The notes below the pieces were generated by a model. The model saw nothing but the letters and a program-made list of their open reading frames with translations. It ran no database searches and was not told the origin of the DNA. Below are positions 8,277 to 18,403 of a stretch of DNA of 64,000 bases, in pieces (the stretch's first letter is position 1; every line of letters begins with the position of its first letter). The position numbers and the translations under genes are program-made. This DNA is from Pseudomonas promysalinigenes (GTDB lineage Bacteria; Pseudomonadota; Gammaproteobacteria; Pseudomonadales; Pseudomonadaceae). The DNA is taken from NCBI RefSeq assembly GCF_014269025.2, contig NZ_CP077094.1, positions 310,001 through 374,000 on the forward strand, given 5' to 3'.

Positions 8277-9239
8277 ATGCCGCAACTGATCCATTTTCTG
8301 TTGTTGCCAGGGTTTTCGGCGATGGGGTTCATCAGTGCCGTAGAGCCTCTTCGTGTGGCAAACCGTTTCAATGGCCCTTGTTATCGTTGGCAGGTGCTGA
8401 GCCTGGACGGTGGTGCCGTGCAGGCCAGCAATGGCATGTCAGTGAACGCCGACGCAGCGCTCGGGGCGGCCGAACCCTGTGGCATTGTGCTGATCGTGGC
8501 GGGCTTCGATCCGTTGGCCTGCTATGGGCCGGCACTGCAGCAAACGCTGCGTCGCCTGGACCATGAACGCGTCATCCTCGGCGGCATAGATACCGGAGCG
8601 GTGGTGTTGGCCGAGGCCGGCTTGCTCGATGGCCATCGCGTTACCCTGCACTGGGAAGCGTTGGACGCGTTCAAGGAAAACTACCCGAGCCTGCAGGCGA
8701 CCCAAGAGCTGTTCGAAATCGACCGGCGGCGAATCACATGCGCCGGCGGCACCGCGTCGATCGACCTGATGCTCGACCTGATTGCCCGATCCCATGGCAG
8801 TGAATTGGCGGTGCAGGTGTCGGAGCAATTCGTGCTCGGCCGCATCCGGCCGCGCCAGGATCACCAGCGGATGCAGATTGCCTCGCGCTATGGCATCAGC
8901 AACCGCAAACTGGTGCAGGTGATCGGCGATATGGAAAAGCATACCGAGCCACCGCTCAGTACATTGGATCTGGCCGCACGAGCCATGATCACTCGGCGAC
9001 AACTCGAGCGCCTGTTCAAGCTGTACCTGAATGAAACGCCGAGCGGTTTTTATCTGAGCTTGCGTCTGGACAAGGCACGTCAGCTGCTGTGTCAGACGCA
9101 GATGAGCATTACCCAGGTCAGCGTGGCGTGTGGTTTCGAGCTGCCGTCGTATTTCACCCGCCGTTACAAGCGACGCTTTGGCCGCTGCCCACGTGAAGAG
9201 CGCCAGGCGCTCAAGCCACAATTGCCGGATCAGAGCTGA
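8277..9239 (+). CDS. cdhR: Carnitine-responsive AraC/GlxA-family regulator CdhR
   Basis: A 320-residue GlxA-type regulator: N-terminal DJ-1/PfpI-like domain (LIHFLLLPGFSAMGFISAVE at the start) and a C-terminal AraC domain (TRRQLERLFKLYLNETPSGF; QVSVACGFELPSYFTRRYKR). It is divergent from caiX and the cdhCAB operon, as is cdhR in P. aeruginosa, where it activates carnitine catabolism in response to carnitine. The ATG at 8277 was chosen because GTGGAG precedes it and homology to GbdR begins there; the frame extends upstream to 8067 across the promoter region. Its stop overlaps by 10 bp the 3' end of the convergent gene at 9230, at the palindrome GATCAGAGCTGATC. Confidence 0.9.
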   Translation: MPQLIHFLLLPGFSAMGFISAVEPLRVANRFNGPCYRWQVLSLDGGAVQASNGMSVNADAALGAAEPCGIVLIVAGFDPLACYGPALQQTLRRLDHERVILGGIDTGAVVLAEAGLLDGHRVTLHWEALDAFKENYPSLQATQELFEIDRRRITCAGGTASIDLMLDLIARSHGSELAVQVSEQFVLGRIRPRQDHQRMQIASRYGISNRKLVQVIGDMEKHTEPPLSTLDLAARAMITRRQLERLFKLYLNETPSGFYLSLRLDKARQLLCQTQMSITQVSVACGFELPSYFTRRYKRRFGRCPREERQALKPQLPDQS

Positions 9240-9781
9240 TCCACATTGCAGAGCGCTTGCAGGCGCTTTTCAACTTGCGATCGCCTCGCCTCGAAAGCCT
9301 GAGCATCGAGCTTCGCGCCCAGGTGGTGCAAATGCAGTCTCAGGTGCGTGCGAGGTGAGTCAGGGTCGGTTGCACAGCATAGGTAAAAAACGATTGCCAT
9401 CTGGCTACCCTCGTCATCCAGGTCAAATTCGATGTGCATGTGCGAACTGGCCGAGGTGTTGCGCAACAAGGCGAGATCTGGCTGTTTCAAACCATGGAGT
9501 ATGTCGCTGGCAACCCTTCGGAACTTGAGGTTGCGCGCCTGGGGGGCGGGAATCCAGCCGGTGAAGACATCTTGAAACACGGCGTCCGTGGGGACGTAGT
9601 CGAGGCTCTTCGCTGTCCGCTGCACCAGTTCGACACCGCTGTCTTCCAGGCTCCGCAAGAAACGGCTGAACCAGCGCTGGCCGTCTTGCTGGCGATCGTA
9701 CGTCTGGTTGGCCTCCAGCTGTGCCAGGCGAAGGCAGGCATGAAGGTCGTCCAAGGCGTGCGCGGCGGGTTTTGCGGGCAT
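9230..9781 (-). CDS. Conserved hypothetical protein, first of a pair
   Basis: A 183-residue cytoplasmic protein, charged and mostly helical, without signal peptide, membrane segment or recognised motif. A His-rich stretch occurs near the C-terminus (RTHLRLHLHHLG). The ATG at 9781 is preceded by GAGGGG at 8 bp; the frame continues to a TTG at 9802 without support. It lies 68 bp downstream of the gene at 9850-10566, in the same direction, so they are probably co-transcribed. I do not recognise either family and assign no function. Confidence 0.7.
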   Translation of the reverse strand: MPAKPAAHALDDLHACLRLAQLEANQTYDRQQDGQRWFSRFLRSLEDSGVELVQRTAKSLDYVPTDAVFQDVFTGWIPAPQARNLKFRRVASDILHGLKQPDLALLRNTSASSHMHIEFDLDDEGSQMAIVFYLCCATDPDSPRTHLRLHLHHLGAKLDAQAFEARRSQVEKRLQALCNVDQL

Positions 9782-9849
9782 GCTTCTGGCCCCTCGCTGC
9801 AAATGTCGGAAGGGATACCCGACGCCGCCAGGGCGACGCCGGGCCCGGG

Positions 9850-10566
9850 TCAGATGTCCAGTGCCAGGATGTCGAACGCCTGGCTAGCCAGCTTCAGCCT
9901 CACGGTTTCGCGCATGGCGTTGAAGTGGCGAACGCTGAACGAGCCTTGCTGGGAAGCCCGGTAAACGCGGGTGTTCGACTTGTCGATAAGGCGACCGGCA
10001 GAACCAGCAGCTTTTTCAACCTTGTCATAGCTGAGCTGAACGCTGGTCATGTGCATGATCGGCAGCCCTTGCGGGGTCATTTCGCAAGCCGAAATCTGAA
10101 TGGTGCTGGATTTGCCCGAAACGCTCAGGCTGCTCTCTTCGAGCAACTGCTGCGCCTTTGGCGTTTGCACGATCACTTCGAAAGAGCGCCTCACACAACG
10201 GCTCAGTCGATGGGTGCTGCCAATCTGCACGGTGACGATTTCAGGGGCCAGGGTGGCCAGGGTGTGGGTGTCCTTGTCGAGGGCTTCCTCCACGTGGGCA
10301 GCGCCGGTCAGGGTCCAGCCGAACTTGCCTAGGCCATCGTTGTAGAAGTTGTACCACTCGCGCTGTTGGGTTTCTTTGTCGAACTTTTTGTTCGCCGACA
10401 GATTCATCAAGCGCATACCATCGAGCACGTCTTCGGCAACGCTGGCAGGTACATCCGGGGCGAAGATGCAGACGGTATTGGCGACCATGACGGCGCGTTC
10501 TTCGCCTTCCTTCTTCAGGGCAGCGATGGCGGTGTCCATGTCGGTTTTGCTGATGTTGGAGGTCAT
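9850..10566 (-). CDS. Conserved hypothetical protein, second of a pair
   Basis: A 238-residue soluble protein with AGGA before the ATG. The N-terminus is an amphipathic helix (TDMDTAIAALKKEGEERAVM). The middle has a Trp/Tyr-rich turn (REWYNFYNDGLGKFGWTLTG) and the end looks beta-rich (TTIQ-like strands and SFSVRHFNAMRETVRLKLAS). No catalytic motif, signal or membrane segment is visible. It precedes the gene at 9230 on the same strand, suggesting a two-gene unit. The role is unknown; the pair sits between carnitine and betaine genes but nothing ties it to amine metabolism. Confidence 0.72.
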   Translation of the reverse strand: MTSNISKTDMDTAIAALKKEGEERAVMVANTVCIFAPDVPASVAEDVLDGMRLMNLSANKKFDKETQQREWYNFYNDGLGKFGWTLTGAAHVEEALDKDTHTLATLAPEIVTVQIGSTHRLSRCVRRSFEVIVQTPKAQQLLEESSLSVSGKSSTIQISACEMTPQGLPIMHMTSVQLSYDKVEKAAGSAGRLIDKSNTRVYRASQQGSFSVRHFNAMRETVRLKLASQAFDILALDI

Positions 10567-10680
10567 ATCTTGGTTCCTGTTCAGTACATTCCGGCGCCTC
10601 GGGTGAGGCGCTTGGCATGCACTGTGGTTCGGATCGCCAAGACAGATAAGCTGAAAGCTTTTCCTGTTCAGCCGAAGCTT

Positions 10681-11082
10681 CTATTGCTGGCCGATAGACT
10701 GCAGGTACTCCGAGCGGTCATCGCTACGCTGCGCCACGCAGGTATCCCAGGCTGCCTGCAACGCTTTGCTGCCTGGCTTTTCGGCATAGGTTTCGACCTT
10801 GCAGTCGGCGTCACGCAGCTGGGTCCACAACTTCTCGGCAGCGTCCATTTTCCCAACAAGGGCACTCGCCTTGTCGCCATCGTCGGCATACTGGTCGCGA
10901 ATGCGCTGAATCAAGTCGTCATACGCCGACTTCAATTCGCGCTCGGCGGTCTGTTTGTTGAACGCCGCGCAGGCGTAGGTCTGCTGGTCAGTTTCGACGT
11001 TGTCGCAGGGGGTGCTTTCTTCTTCGCCGGCCTGTGCGCCCGACACCACGGCCAGCAATACCAGCCATGCCAATGACTTCAT
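10681..11082 (-). CDS. Periplasmic LprI-like (DUF1311) protein
   Basis: A 133-residue secreted protein. The ATG at 11082 has AAGGAG 6 bp upstream and opens a signal peptide (MKSLAWLVLLAVVSGAQAG). The mature part has four Cys (PCDNV, TYACAAF, DADCKV, WDTCVAQ) and the pattern of the LprI N-terminal domain family: Q..YACA-(F/A)-N, then AYDDLIQRI and LRDADCKVE. Members include the mycobacterial lysozyme inhibitor LprI; the function of the Pseudomonas ones is unproven. It stands alone, upstream of and divergent from the dipeptidase gene. Confidence 0.8.
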   Translation of the reverse strand: MKSLAWLVLLAVVSGAQAGEEESTPCDNVETDQQTYACAAFNKQTAERELKSAYDDLIQRIRDQYADDGDKASALVGKMDAAEKLWTQLRDADCKVETYAEKPGSKALQAAWDTCVAQRSDDRSEYLQSIGQQ

Positions 11083-11366
11083 CCTTTTCTCCTTAACAAG
11101 GCTCACCCATCGGCTGGATTCTCGCTCAGCTACCCGCAAGACGATAGCTCTCTGACGAAATGTTCATCAAGCGGCGGCAGGTGCCGTTATCGCGACTGCC
11201 TCTCATTGCCGTACGCCGTGCCAGAGGGCGCGATGTAGCGCATTGACGCTTTCGGCAAACCCCCTGTCGTTTTTGCATCGGGGCGCTGCTGGGCACAGGC
11301 ATATGCTGGCCTCAAAGCGCCGGCAGAAGATTCGGCGCAGCACAAGTCAATAAAGGGGACAGCCTG

Positions 11367-12344
<978 letters not shown>

Positions 12345-12421
12345 GCCGCTCTCCAAAGCCTGATAGCCCCTGCCAGCAACGCCGGGGCACCCACATAAAA
12401 ATTTTCTGGAGTTGAGTTTCC

Positions 12422-12952
12422 ATGGCCAAGATCGCCCCGCAATTGCCAATCGAAGTCGACAGCGAGACCGGTGTCTGGACCAGCGACGCCTTGCCGATGC
12501 TGTATGTGCCGCGCCATTTCTTCGTCAACAACCACATCGGTATTGAGGAAGTGCTGGGCGCCGACGCCTATGCCGAGATCCTCTACAAAGCCGGCTACAA
12601 GTCCGCCTGGCACTGGTGCGAGAAAGAAGCTGAATGCCATGGCCTGGAAGGCGTAGCGGTGTTCGAGCATTACATGAAGCGCCTGAGCCAACGTGGCTGG
12701 GGCCTGTTCGAGATCCAGGACATCGACCTGGATAAAGGCACCTGCAGCGTCAAGCTCAAGCACTCGGCGTTCGTGTACGTCTATGGCAAGTGCGGGCGCA
12801 AGGTCGACTACATGTTCACTGGCTGGTTCGCCGGTGCCATGGACCAGATTCTCGCTGCCCGCGGCAGCTCGATCCGCACCGTGGCCGAACAGGTCTATGG
12901 CGGTTCGGAAGAAGGCCACGAAGATGGCCTGTTCGTCGTCAAGCCGTTGTAA
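12422..12952 (+). CDS. V4R/4-vinyl-reductase-like small-molecule-binding protein (DUF5943 type)
   Basis: A 176-residue cytoplasmic protein between the dipeptidase and dgcA genes, 15 bp before dgcA. The C-terminal half (SVKLKHSAFVYVYGKCGRKV, then YMFTGWFAGAMDQILAA) resembles the V4R fold, in which a conserved GxxxG-like helix follows paired Cys; here Cys occurs in HWCEKEAECHG, GTCSV and YGKCG. Such domains bind hydrocarbons, metals or cofactors. Conservation beside dgcAB suggests an accessory role in dimethylglycine demethylation, which is inference. The start has a GGAG-type site at 8 bp. Confidence 0.7.
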   Translation: MAKIAPQLPIEVDSETGVWTSDALPMLYVPRHFFVNNHIGIEEVLGADAYAEILYKAGYKSAWHWCEKEAECHGLEGVAVFEHYMKRLSQRGWGLFEIQDIDLDKGTCSVKLKHSAFVYVYGKCGRKVDYMFTGWFAGAMDQILAARGSSIRTVAEQVYGGSEEGHEDGLFVVKPL

Positions 12953-12967
12953 GCCGGAGAGAGCGTC

Positions 12968-15028
12968 ATGGCATTCGAAGCAATGTTCCAGCCGATCCAG
13001 ATCGGCAAACTGACCATCCGCAACCGCGTGCTCAGCACTGCGCACGCCGAGGTCTACGCCACTGACGGCGGCATGACCACCGACCGCTATGTGAAGTACT
13101 ACGAAGAGAAGGCCAAGGGAGGTATCGGCCTGGCCATTTGTGGCGGCTCGTCGGTAGTGGCCATCGATAGCCCGCAGGAATGGTGGTCGTCGGTCAACCT
13201 GTCGACCGACCGCATTATCCCGCACTTCCAGAACCTCGCTGACGCCATGCACAAGCATGGCGCCAAGATCATGATCCAGATTACCCACATGGGCCGTCGC
13301 TCGCGTTGGGACGGCTTCAACTGGCCGACCCTGATGTCGCCGTCGGGTATCCGTGAACCGGTGCACCGCGCCACCTGCAAAACCATCGAGCCAGAAGAGA
13401 TCTGGCGCGTGATCGGCAACTACGCGCAAGCCGCGCGGCGTGCCAAGGAAGGTGGCCTGGACGGCGTTGAGCTGTCGGCTGTGCACCAGCACATGATCGA
13501 CCAGTTCTGGAGCCCGCGGGTCAACAAGCGTACCGACGAGTGGGGCGGCAGCTTCGAAGGCCGCATGAAGTTCGGCCTGGAAGTGCTCAAGGCCGTGCGC
13601 GCCGAAGTGGGTGACGACTTCTGCGTGGGCATGCGTATCTGCGGCGACGAGTTCCACCCCGATGGCCTCAGCCACGAGGACATGAAGCAGATCGCCGCCT
13701 ATTACGATGCCACCGGCATGATCGACTTCATCGGCGTGGTGGGGTCCGGTTGCGACACCCACAACACCCTGGCCAACGTCATTCCCAACATGAGCTACCC
13801 GCCAGAGCCATTCCTGCACCTGGCGGCGGGCATCAAGGAAGTGGTCAAGGTGCCGGTGCTGCACGCGCAGAACATCAAAGACCCGAACCAGGCCACGCGT
13901 ATTCTGGAAGGCGGCTACGTCGACATGGTCGGCATGACCCGCGCGCACATCGCCGACCCGCACCTGATCGCCAAGATCAAGATGGGCCAGGTGGACCAGA
14001 TCAAGCAGTGCGTCGGTGCCAACTACTGCATCGACCGCCAGTACCAGGGCCTGGATGTGCTGTGCATCCAGAACGCCGCGACTTCCCGTGAATACATGGG
14101 CGTGCCGCACATCATCGAGAAGACCACCGGGCCCAAGCGCAAGGTCGTCATCGTCGGTGCCGGCCCTGCCGGTATGGAAGCGGCCCGTGTGGCGGCCGAG
14201 CGCGGCCACGATGTGACCGTGTTCGAGAAGAAAGACCAGATCGGCGGGCAGATCACCATCGCCGCCAAGGCCCCGCAGCGCGACCAGATTGCCGGTATCA
14301 CGCGTTGGTACCAGCTGGAGTTCGCCCGCCTGAAGGTCGACCTGCGCCTGGGCACCGCCGCTGACGTGGCGACCATTCAGGACTTGCGCCCGGACATCAT
14401 CGTGCTGGCCGTCGGTGGGCATTCTTACCTGGAGCAGAACGAGCACTGGGGCGCCGCCGAAGGGCTGGTGGTCAGCAGCTGGGATGTGCTCGATGGCAAG
14501 GTCGCGCCGGGCAAGAACGTGCTGGTGTACGACACCATCTGCGAATTCACCGGTATGTCGGTGGCAGACTTCATCGCCGACAAGGGCAGCCAGGTGGAGA
14601 TCGTCACCGACGACATCAAGCCGGGTGTGGCCATGGGCGGTACTACTTTCCCGACCTACTACCGCAGCATGTACCCCAAAGAAGTGATCATGACCGGCGA
14701 CATGATGCTGGAAAAGGTCTACCGCGAGGGCGACAAGCTGGTGGCGGTGCTGGAGAACGAATACACCGGGGCCAAGGAAGAGCGCGTGGTCGACCAGGTG
14801 GTGGTGGAGAACGGCGTGCGCCCGGACGAGCAACTGTATTACGCGCTGAAGGAAGGTTCGCGTAACAAGGGCCAGATCGACGTGGAAGCGCTGTTCGCCA
14901 TCAAGCCACAGCCGATCCTTAGCCAGCCGGGCGAAGGTTACCTGCTGTACCGCATCGGTGACTGCGTGGCCCAACGCAACGTGCATGCGGCGATCTACGA
15001 CGCTTTGCGCCTGTGCAAGGACTTCTGA
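12968..15028 (+). CDS. dgcA: Dimethylglycine demethylase subunit A
   Basis: A 686-residue iron-sulfur flavoprotein converting dimethylglycine to sarcosine. Residues 1-370 are an Old-Yellow-Enzyme type TIM barrel (MFQPIQIGKLTIRNRVLSTA; MIQITHMGRRSRWDG). A Cys-rich linker (QCVGANYCIDRQYQGLDVLC, near 340) should hold a [4Fe-4S] cluster. The C-terminal part is an FAD/NAD(P)-type domain (VVIVGAGPAGMEAARVAAER near 393). This is the plan of trimethylamine/dimethylamine dehydrogenase and 2,4-dienoyl-CoA reductase. It is followed by dgcB and an ETF pair, so electrons likely pass via DgcB and ETF to the quinone pool. Confidence 0.93.
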   Translation: MAFEAMFQPIQIGKLTIRNRVLSTAHAEVYATDGGMTTDRYVKYYEEKAKGGIGLAICGGSSVVAIDSPQEWWSSVNLSTDRIIPHFQNLADAMHKHGAKIMIQITHMGRRSRWDGFNWPTLMSPSGIREPVHRATCKTIEPEEIWRVIGNYAQAARRAKEGGLDGVELSAVHQHMIDQFWSPRVNKRTDEWGGSFEGRMKFGLEVLKAVRAEVGDDFCVGMRICGDEFHPDGLSHEDMKQIAAYYDATGMIDFIGVVGSGCDTHNTLANVIPNMSYPPEPFLHLAAGIKEVVKVPVLHAQNIKDPNQATRILEGGYVDMVGMTRAHIADPHLIAKIKMGQVDQIKQCVGANYCIDRQYQGLDVLCIQNAATSREYMGVPHIIEKTTGPKRKVVIVGAGPAGMEAARVAAERGHDVTVFEKKDQIGGQITIAAKAPQRDQIAGITRWYQLEFARLKVDLRLGTAADVATIQDLRPDIIVLAVGGHSYLEQNEHWGAAEGLVVSSWDVLDGKVAPGKNVLVYDTICEFTGMSVADFIADKGSQVEIVTDDIKPGVAMGGTTFPTYYRSMYPKEVIMTGDMMLEKVYREGDKLVAVLENEYTGAKEERVVDQVVVENGVRPDEQLYYALKEGSRNKGQIDVEALFAIKPQPILSQPGEGYLLYRIGDCVAQRNVHAAIYDALRLCKDF

Positions 15029-15060
15029 TCGCTCCGCCTCTCTAGAGGCGGGACTGGCCC

Positions 15061-15155
15061 CCCTGTAGGAGCGAGCGTAGCTCGCGATGGCGTCAGCCTT
15101 GGCACCCGGGTTGTCTGTTCGGGCGCTATCGCGAGCTTCGCTCGCTCCTACAGGG
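15061..15155. repeat. Inverted pair of GTAGGAGCGAGC-type repeats between dgcA and dgcB
   Basis: Two 28-bp arms, 15061-15088 and 15128-15155, face each other (CCCTGTAGGAGCGAGCGTAG with its complement, one central mismatch) around a 39-bp loop. Their core is the same TAGGAGCGAGCGnAGCTCGCGAT found inside the termini of the three 221-bp palindromic units. It can form a large hairpin in the dgcA-dgcB mRNA. Confidence 0.85.
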
Positions 15156-15208
15156 GTCCGCGCAGCCCTTGAGGCGGCGCAAGAATTCAGCTGTTGTGGG
15201 AGCCTCCC

Positions 15209-17161
15209 ATGTTGAACACCCTTCTACCCATTTTGCTGTTCGCTGCCCTTGGCCTGGCAGTGCTCGGCGCCCTGCGCCGGGTGCGCATGTGGCGGCGTGG
15301 CCGGCCATCCAAGGTCAACCTGATCGGCGGCCTTTTGGCCATGCCGCGGCGCTACCTGGTGGACTTGCACCATGTGGTCGAGCGCGACAAGTACATGTCC
15401 AACACCCACGTGGCCACCGCTGGTGGCTTTGTGTTGTCGGCCGTGCTGGCGATCCTGGTGCATGGGTTCGGCCTGCAAAGCAAGATACTCGGCTACGCCC
15501 TGTTGATCGCCACGGTGATCATGTTCAGCGGCGCCATCTTCGTCTTCAAACGCCGCCTGAACCCGCCTTCGCGCCTGTCCAAGGGCCCGTGGATGCGGTT
15601 GCCCAAGAGCCTGCTAGTGTTTGCCGCAAGCTTCTTCATCGCCACTTTGCCGGTTGCCGGTATCCTGCCGGCCAACACTGGCGGCTGGGTCATGGTGGCC
15701 ATTCTTGGCCTGGGCGTGCTGTGGGGTGTGTCGGAGCTGTTCTTCGGCATGACCTGGGGCGGCCCGATGAAGCACGCCTTCGCAGGTGCCCTGCACCTGG
15801 CCTGGCACCGCCGCGCCGAGCGCTTCGGCGGCGGCCGCTCCACCGGCCTCAAGCCACTGGACCTGGAAGACCCGAACGCGCCCTTGGGTGTGGAAAAACC
15901 GGTGGACTTCACCTGGAACCAGCTGCTCGGTTTCGACGCCTGCGTGCAGTGCGGCAAATGTGAAGCCATGTGCCCGGCGTTCGCTGCAGGCCAGCCGCTG
16001 AACCCGAAAAAACTCATTCAGGACATGGTCATCGGCCTGGCCGGCGGCAGCGATGCCAACTTTGCCGGCAGCCCGTATCCTGGCAAGCCGATTGGCGAGC
16101 ACAGCGGCAACCCACATCAGCCAATCGTCAATGGCCTGGTCGACGCCGAGACGCTGTGGTCGTGCACTACCTGCCGCGCTTGCGTCGAGGAATGCCCGAT
16201 GATGATCGAGCACGTCGATGCCATCGTCGACATGCGCCGCCACCTCACCCTGGAAAAGGGTGCGACCCCGAACAAGGGCGCCGAAGTGCTGGACAACCTC
16301 ATCGCCACCGACAACCCCGGCGGCTTCGCCCCCGGTGGGCGGATGAACTGGGCGGCCGACCTCAACCTGCAGCTGCTGTCGCAGGTGAAGGCTACCGAAG
16401 TGCTGTTCTGGGTCGGTGACGGTGCCTTCGACATGCGCAACCAGCGCACCCTGCGTTCGTTCGTCAAGGTGCTCAAGGCCTCCGGCGTCGACTTTGCCGT
16501 GCTTGGCTTGGAGGAACGCGACAGCGGTGACGTGGCGCGCCGCCTGGGCGATGAAGCGACCTTCCAGCAACTGGCCAAGCGCAATATCCAGACCATGGCC
16601 AAGTACAAGTTCCAGCGCATCGTCACCTGCGACCCGCACAGCTTCCACGTACTGAAGAACGAGTACGGCGCATTGGGCGGTGAGTACCAGGTGCAGCACC
16701 ACAGCACCTACATCGCTGAACTGATTGCGGCCGGCAAGTTGAACCTCGGCAAGCACAAGGGCGGCAGTGTCACCTACCACGACCCGTGCTACCTGGGCCG
16801 TTACAACGGTGAGTACGAAGCGCCGCGCGAAGTGCTCAAGGCGCTGGGTATCGAGGTACGCGAAATGCAACGCTCAGGTTTCCGTTCCCGTTGCTGTGGC
16901 GGCGGCGGCGGCGCGCCGATCACCGACATCCCTGGCAAGCAGCGGATTCCGGACATGCGCATGGACGACATCCGCGAAACCAAGGCCGAGCTGGTGGCCG
17001 TGGGTTGCCCGCAGTGCACTGCGATGCTCGAAGGTGTGGTGGAGCCGCGCCCACAGATCAAGGACCTCGCCGAGCTGGTGGCCGATGTGCTGCTCGAAGA
17101 GCAAACGCCTGCGGCCCCAAAGCCGCCAACGGTTAAACGCGAACCTGCGGAGGTGCATTGA
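15209..17161 (+). CDS. dgcB: Dimethylglycine demethylase subunit B (iron-sulfur, CCG domain)
   Basis: A 650-residue membrane-anchored electron-transfer protein. The N-terminal about 180 residues have several hydrophobic segments (LNTLLPILLFAALGLAVLGA; FVLSAVLAILVHGF; LGLGVLWGVSELFFG). Two ferredoxin-type 4Fe-4S motifs follow near 245 and 320 (CVQCGKCEAMCPAF; CTTCRACVEECPMM). The C-terminal half has paired CCG domains (SVTYHDPCYLGRYNGEYEAP; SRCCGGGGGAP), like heterodisulfide reductase D or the glycerol-3-phosphate dehydrogenase C subunit. It works with DgcA. The ATG at 15209 has GGGAGC upstream; the in-frame GTG at 15194 is unlikely. Its stop overlaps the etfA start (ATGA). Confidence 0.92.
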   Translation: MLNTLLPILLFAALGLAVLGALRRVRMWRRGRPSKVNLIGGLLAMPRRYLVDLHHVVERDKYMSNTHVATAGGFVLSAVLAILVHGFGLQSKILGYALLIATVIMFSGAIFVFKRRLNPPSRLSKGPWMRLPKSLLVFAASFFIATLPVAGILPANTGGWVMVAILGLGVLWGVSELFFGMTWGGPMKHAFAGALHLAWHRRAERFGGGRSTGLKPLDLEDPNAPLGVEKPVDFTWNQLLGFDACVQCGKCEAMCPAFAAGQPLNPKKLIQDMVIGLAGGSDANFAGSPYPGKPIGEHSGNPHQPIVNGLVDAETLWSCTTCRACVEECPMMIEHVDAIVDMRRHLTLEKGATPNKGAEVLDNLIATDNPGGFAPGGRMNWAADLNLQLLSQVKATEVLFWVGDGAFDMRNQRTLRSFVKVLKASGVDFAVLGLEERDSGDVARRLGDEATFQQLAKRNIQTMAKYKFQRIVTCDPHSFHVLKNEYGALGGEYQVQHHSTYIAELIAAGKLNLGKHKGGSVTYHDPCYLGRYNGEYEAPREVLKALGIEVREMQRSGFRSRCCGGGGGAPITDIPGKQRIPDMRMDDIRETKAELVAVGCPQCTAMLEGVVEPRPQIKDLAELVADVLLEEQTPAAPKPPTVKREPAEVH

Positions 17162-18393
17162 TGAGCGACATCATCCGCCGCGATCCACGCGCCGAGTGGA
17201 TTGCCCGTAACCGTCTGCATCCGCTGCACGCGGCGATGCAGACGCAACAGACCCGCTGGATGGGCCCCAACGGCCTGATCCGCAAGAACCCCCATGCCAT
17301 TGCCACCGGGTTCATCGGCCCGGCTGGCCTGAAACGTATCGACCGCAGTGGCGCCCAGCAGGGTACCGGTGTTGGTGGGCGGCGTACGGCGGCTGCCGAA
17401 GTGCAACTGCCGCTGCACCAGGTGCCAGCGCCTGCGTTCTACGTTGCCGTGGTGCCGGACATGATCGGCGGCCGCCTGAGTAGCCACGACCGCGACTTGC
17501 TCGGCCTGGCCCATGGCCTGGCCGGCAGCGACGGCGCAGTGCTGGCGGTGGTGTTTGGGGAACACAAGGAAAGCAACTTTTCCACAGCCGGTGTCGATCG
17601 CCTGCTGGTCCTTGAAGGCGAGCAGTTTGAAGGTTATGCACCGGAGCAGCTGGTGCAGGGGCTGCGCGCTGTGGACAACCAGTTCGCCCCACAGCATTGG
17701 CTATTGCCCGACAGCCGCACAGGTGGCGGCGAACTGGGCCGGCGCCTTGGCGCGGCCCTGGGCGAGCGCCCGGCCACGCGGGTCTGGCAGGTCAAGGATG
17801 GCCAGTGCATCGGCCGTGCCGGTGCCGGCCAGCAAGATCTGCAGCGCGCCGTACCACGCCTGATCCTGGGCGCGGCGGAGTGTGCCGAGCCAGTCAGTGA
17901 AACCCGTCACGAAGCGTTGCCGGTGGAGTTGTCCACAAGCGTAGTGCGCAGCCTGCCGCGTATCGAGGACTTGGGCGCTGTGGCAGTGGACCCTGCGACC
18001 ATCGCCATGGCTGAAGCCGAGTTCATTGTTTCCGGTGGCAACGGCGTCAAGGACTGGGACCTGTACCACAAGGCCACCGCCGCCTTGGGCGCGACCGAAG
18101 GCGCCTCGCGGGTGGCGGTGGACGACGGCTTCATGCCGCGTAACCGCCAAGTCGGTGCCACCGGTACCTGGGTTACAGCGCGAGTCTATGTGGCTGTGGG
18201 TATCTCTGGCGCGATCCAGCACCTGCAGGGCATTGGCGCCTGTGACAAAGTGGTGGCGATCAACATGGACCCTGGCTGCGACATGATCAAACGGGCTGAC
18301 CTGTCGGTGATTGGCGACAGTTCGGCGATTCTCCAGGCACTGATCGAAGCTGTGGACAACTACCGCAGCGGCGGCCAGCGCGACGCGGCATAA
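17161..18393 (+). CDS. etfA: Electron transfer flavoprotein alpha subunit (dgc-linked)
   Basis: A 410-residue ETF-alpha. The C-terminal FAD-binding domain is clear: RVAVDDGFMPRNRQVGATGT, then VAVGISGAIQHLQGIGACDK and AINMDPGCDMIKRADLSVIG. An N-terminal extension of about 90 residues (IIRRDPRAEWIARNRLHPLH) is longer than in housekeeping EtfA. It overlaps dgcB by 4 bp and is 10 bp from etfB, so the ETF is dedicated to dimethylglycine demethylation, handing electrons to ETF:quinone oxidoreductase. The order alpha before beta is opposite to that of the usual housekeeping etf operon. Confidence 0.9.
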   Translation: MSDIIRRDPRAEWIARNRLHPLHAAMQTQQTRWMGPNGLIRKNPHAIATGFIGPAGLKRIDRSGAQQGTGVGGRRTAAAEVQLPLHQVPAPAFYVAVVPDMIGGRLSSHDRDLLGLAHGLAGSDGAVLAVVFGEHKESNFSTAGVDRLLVLEGEQFEGYAPEQLVQGLRAVDNQFAPQHWLLPDSRTGGGELGRRLGAALGERPATRVWQVKDGQCIGRAGAGQQDLQRAVPRLILGAAECAEPVSETRHEALPVELSTSVVRSLPRIEDLGAVAVDPATIAMAEAEFIVSGGNGVKDWDLYHKATAALGATEGASRVAVDDGFMPRNRQVGATGTWVTARVYVAVGISGAIQHLQGIGACDKVVAINMDPGCDMIKRADLSVIGDSSAILQALIEAVDNYRSGGQRDAA

Positions 18394-18403
18394 GGGCACG
18401 AGC

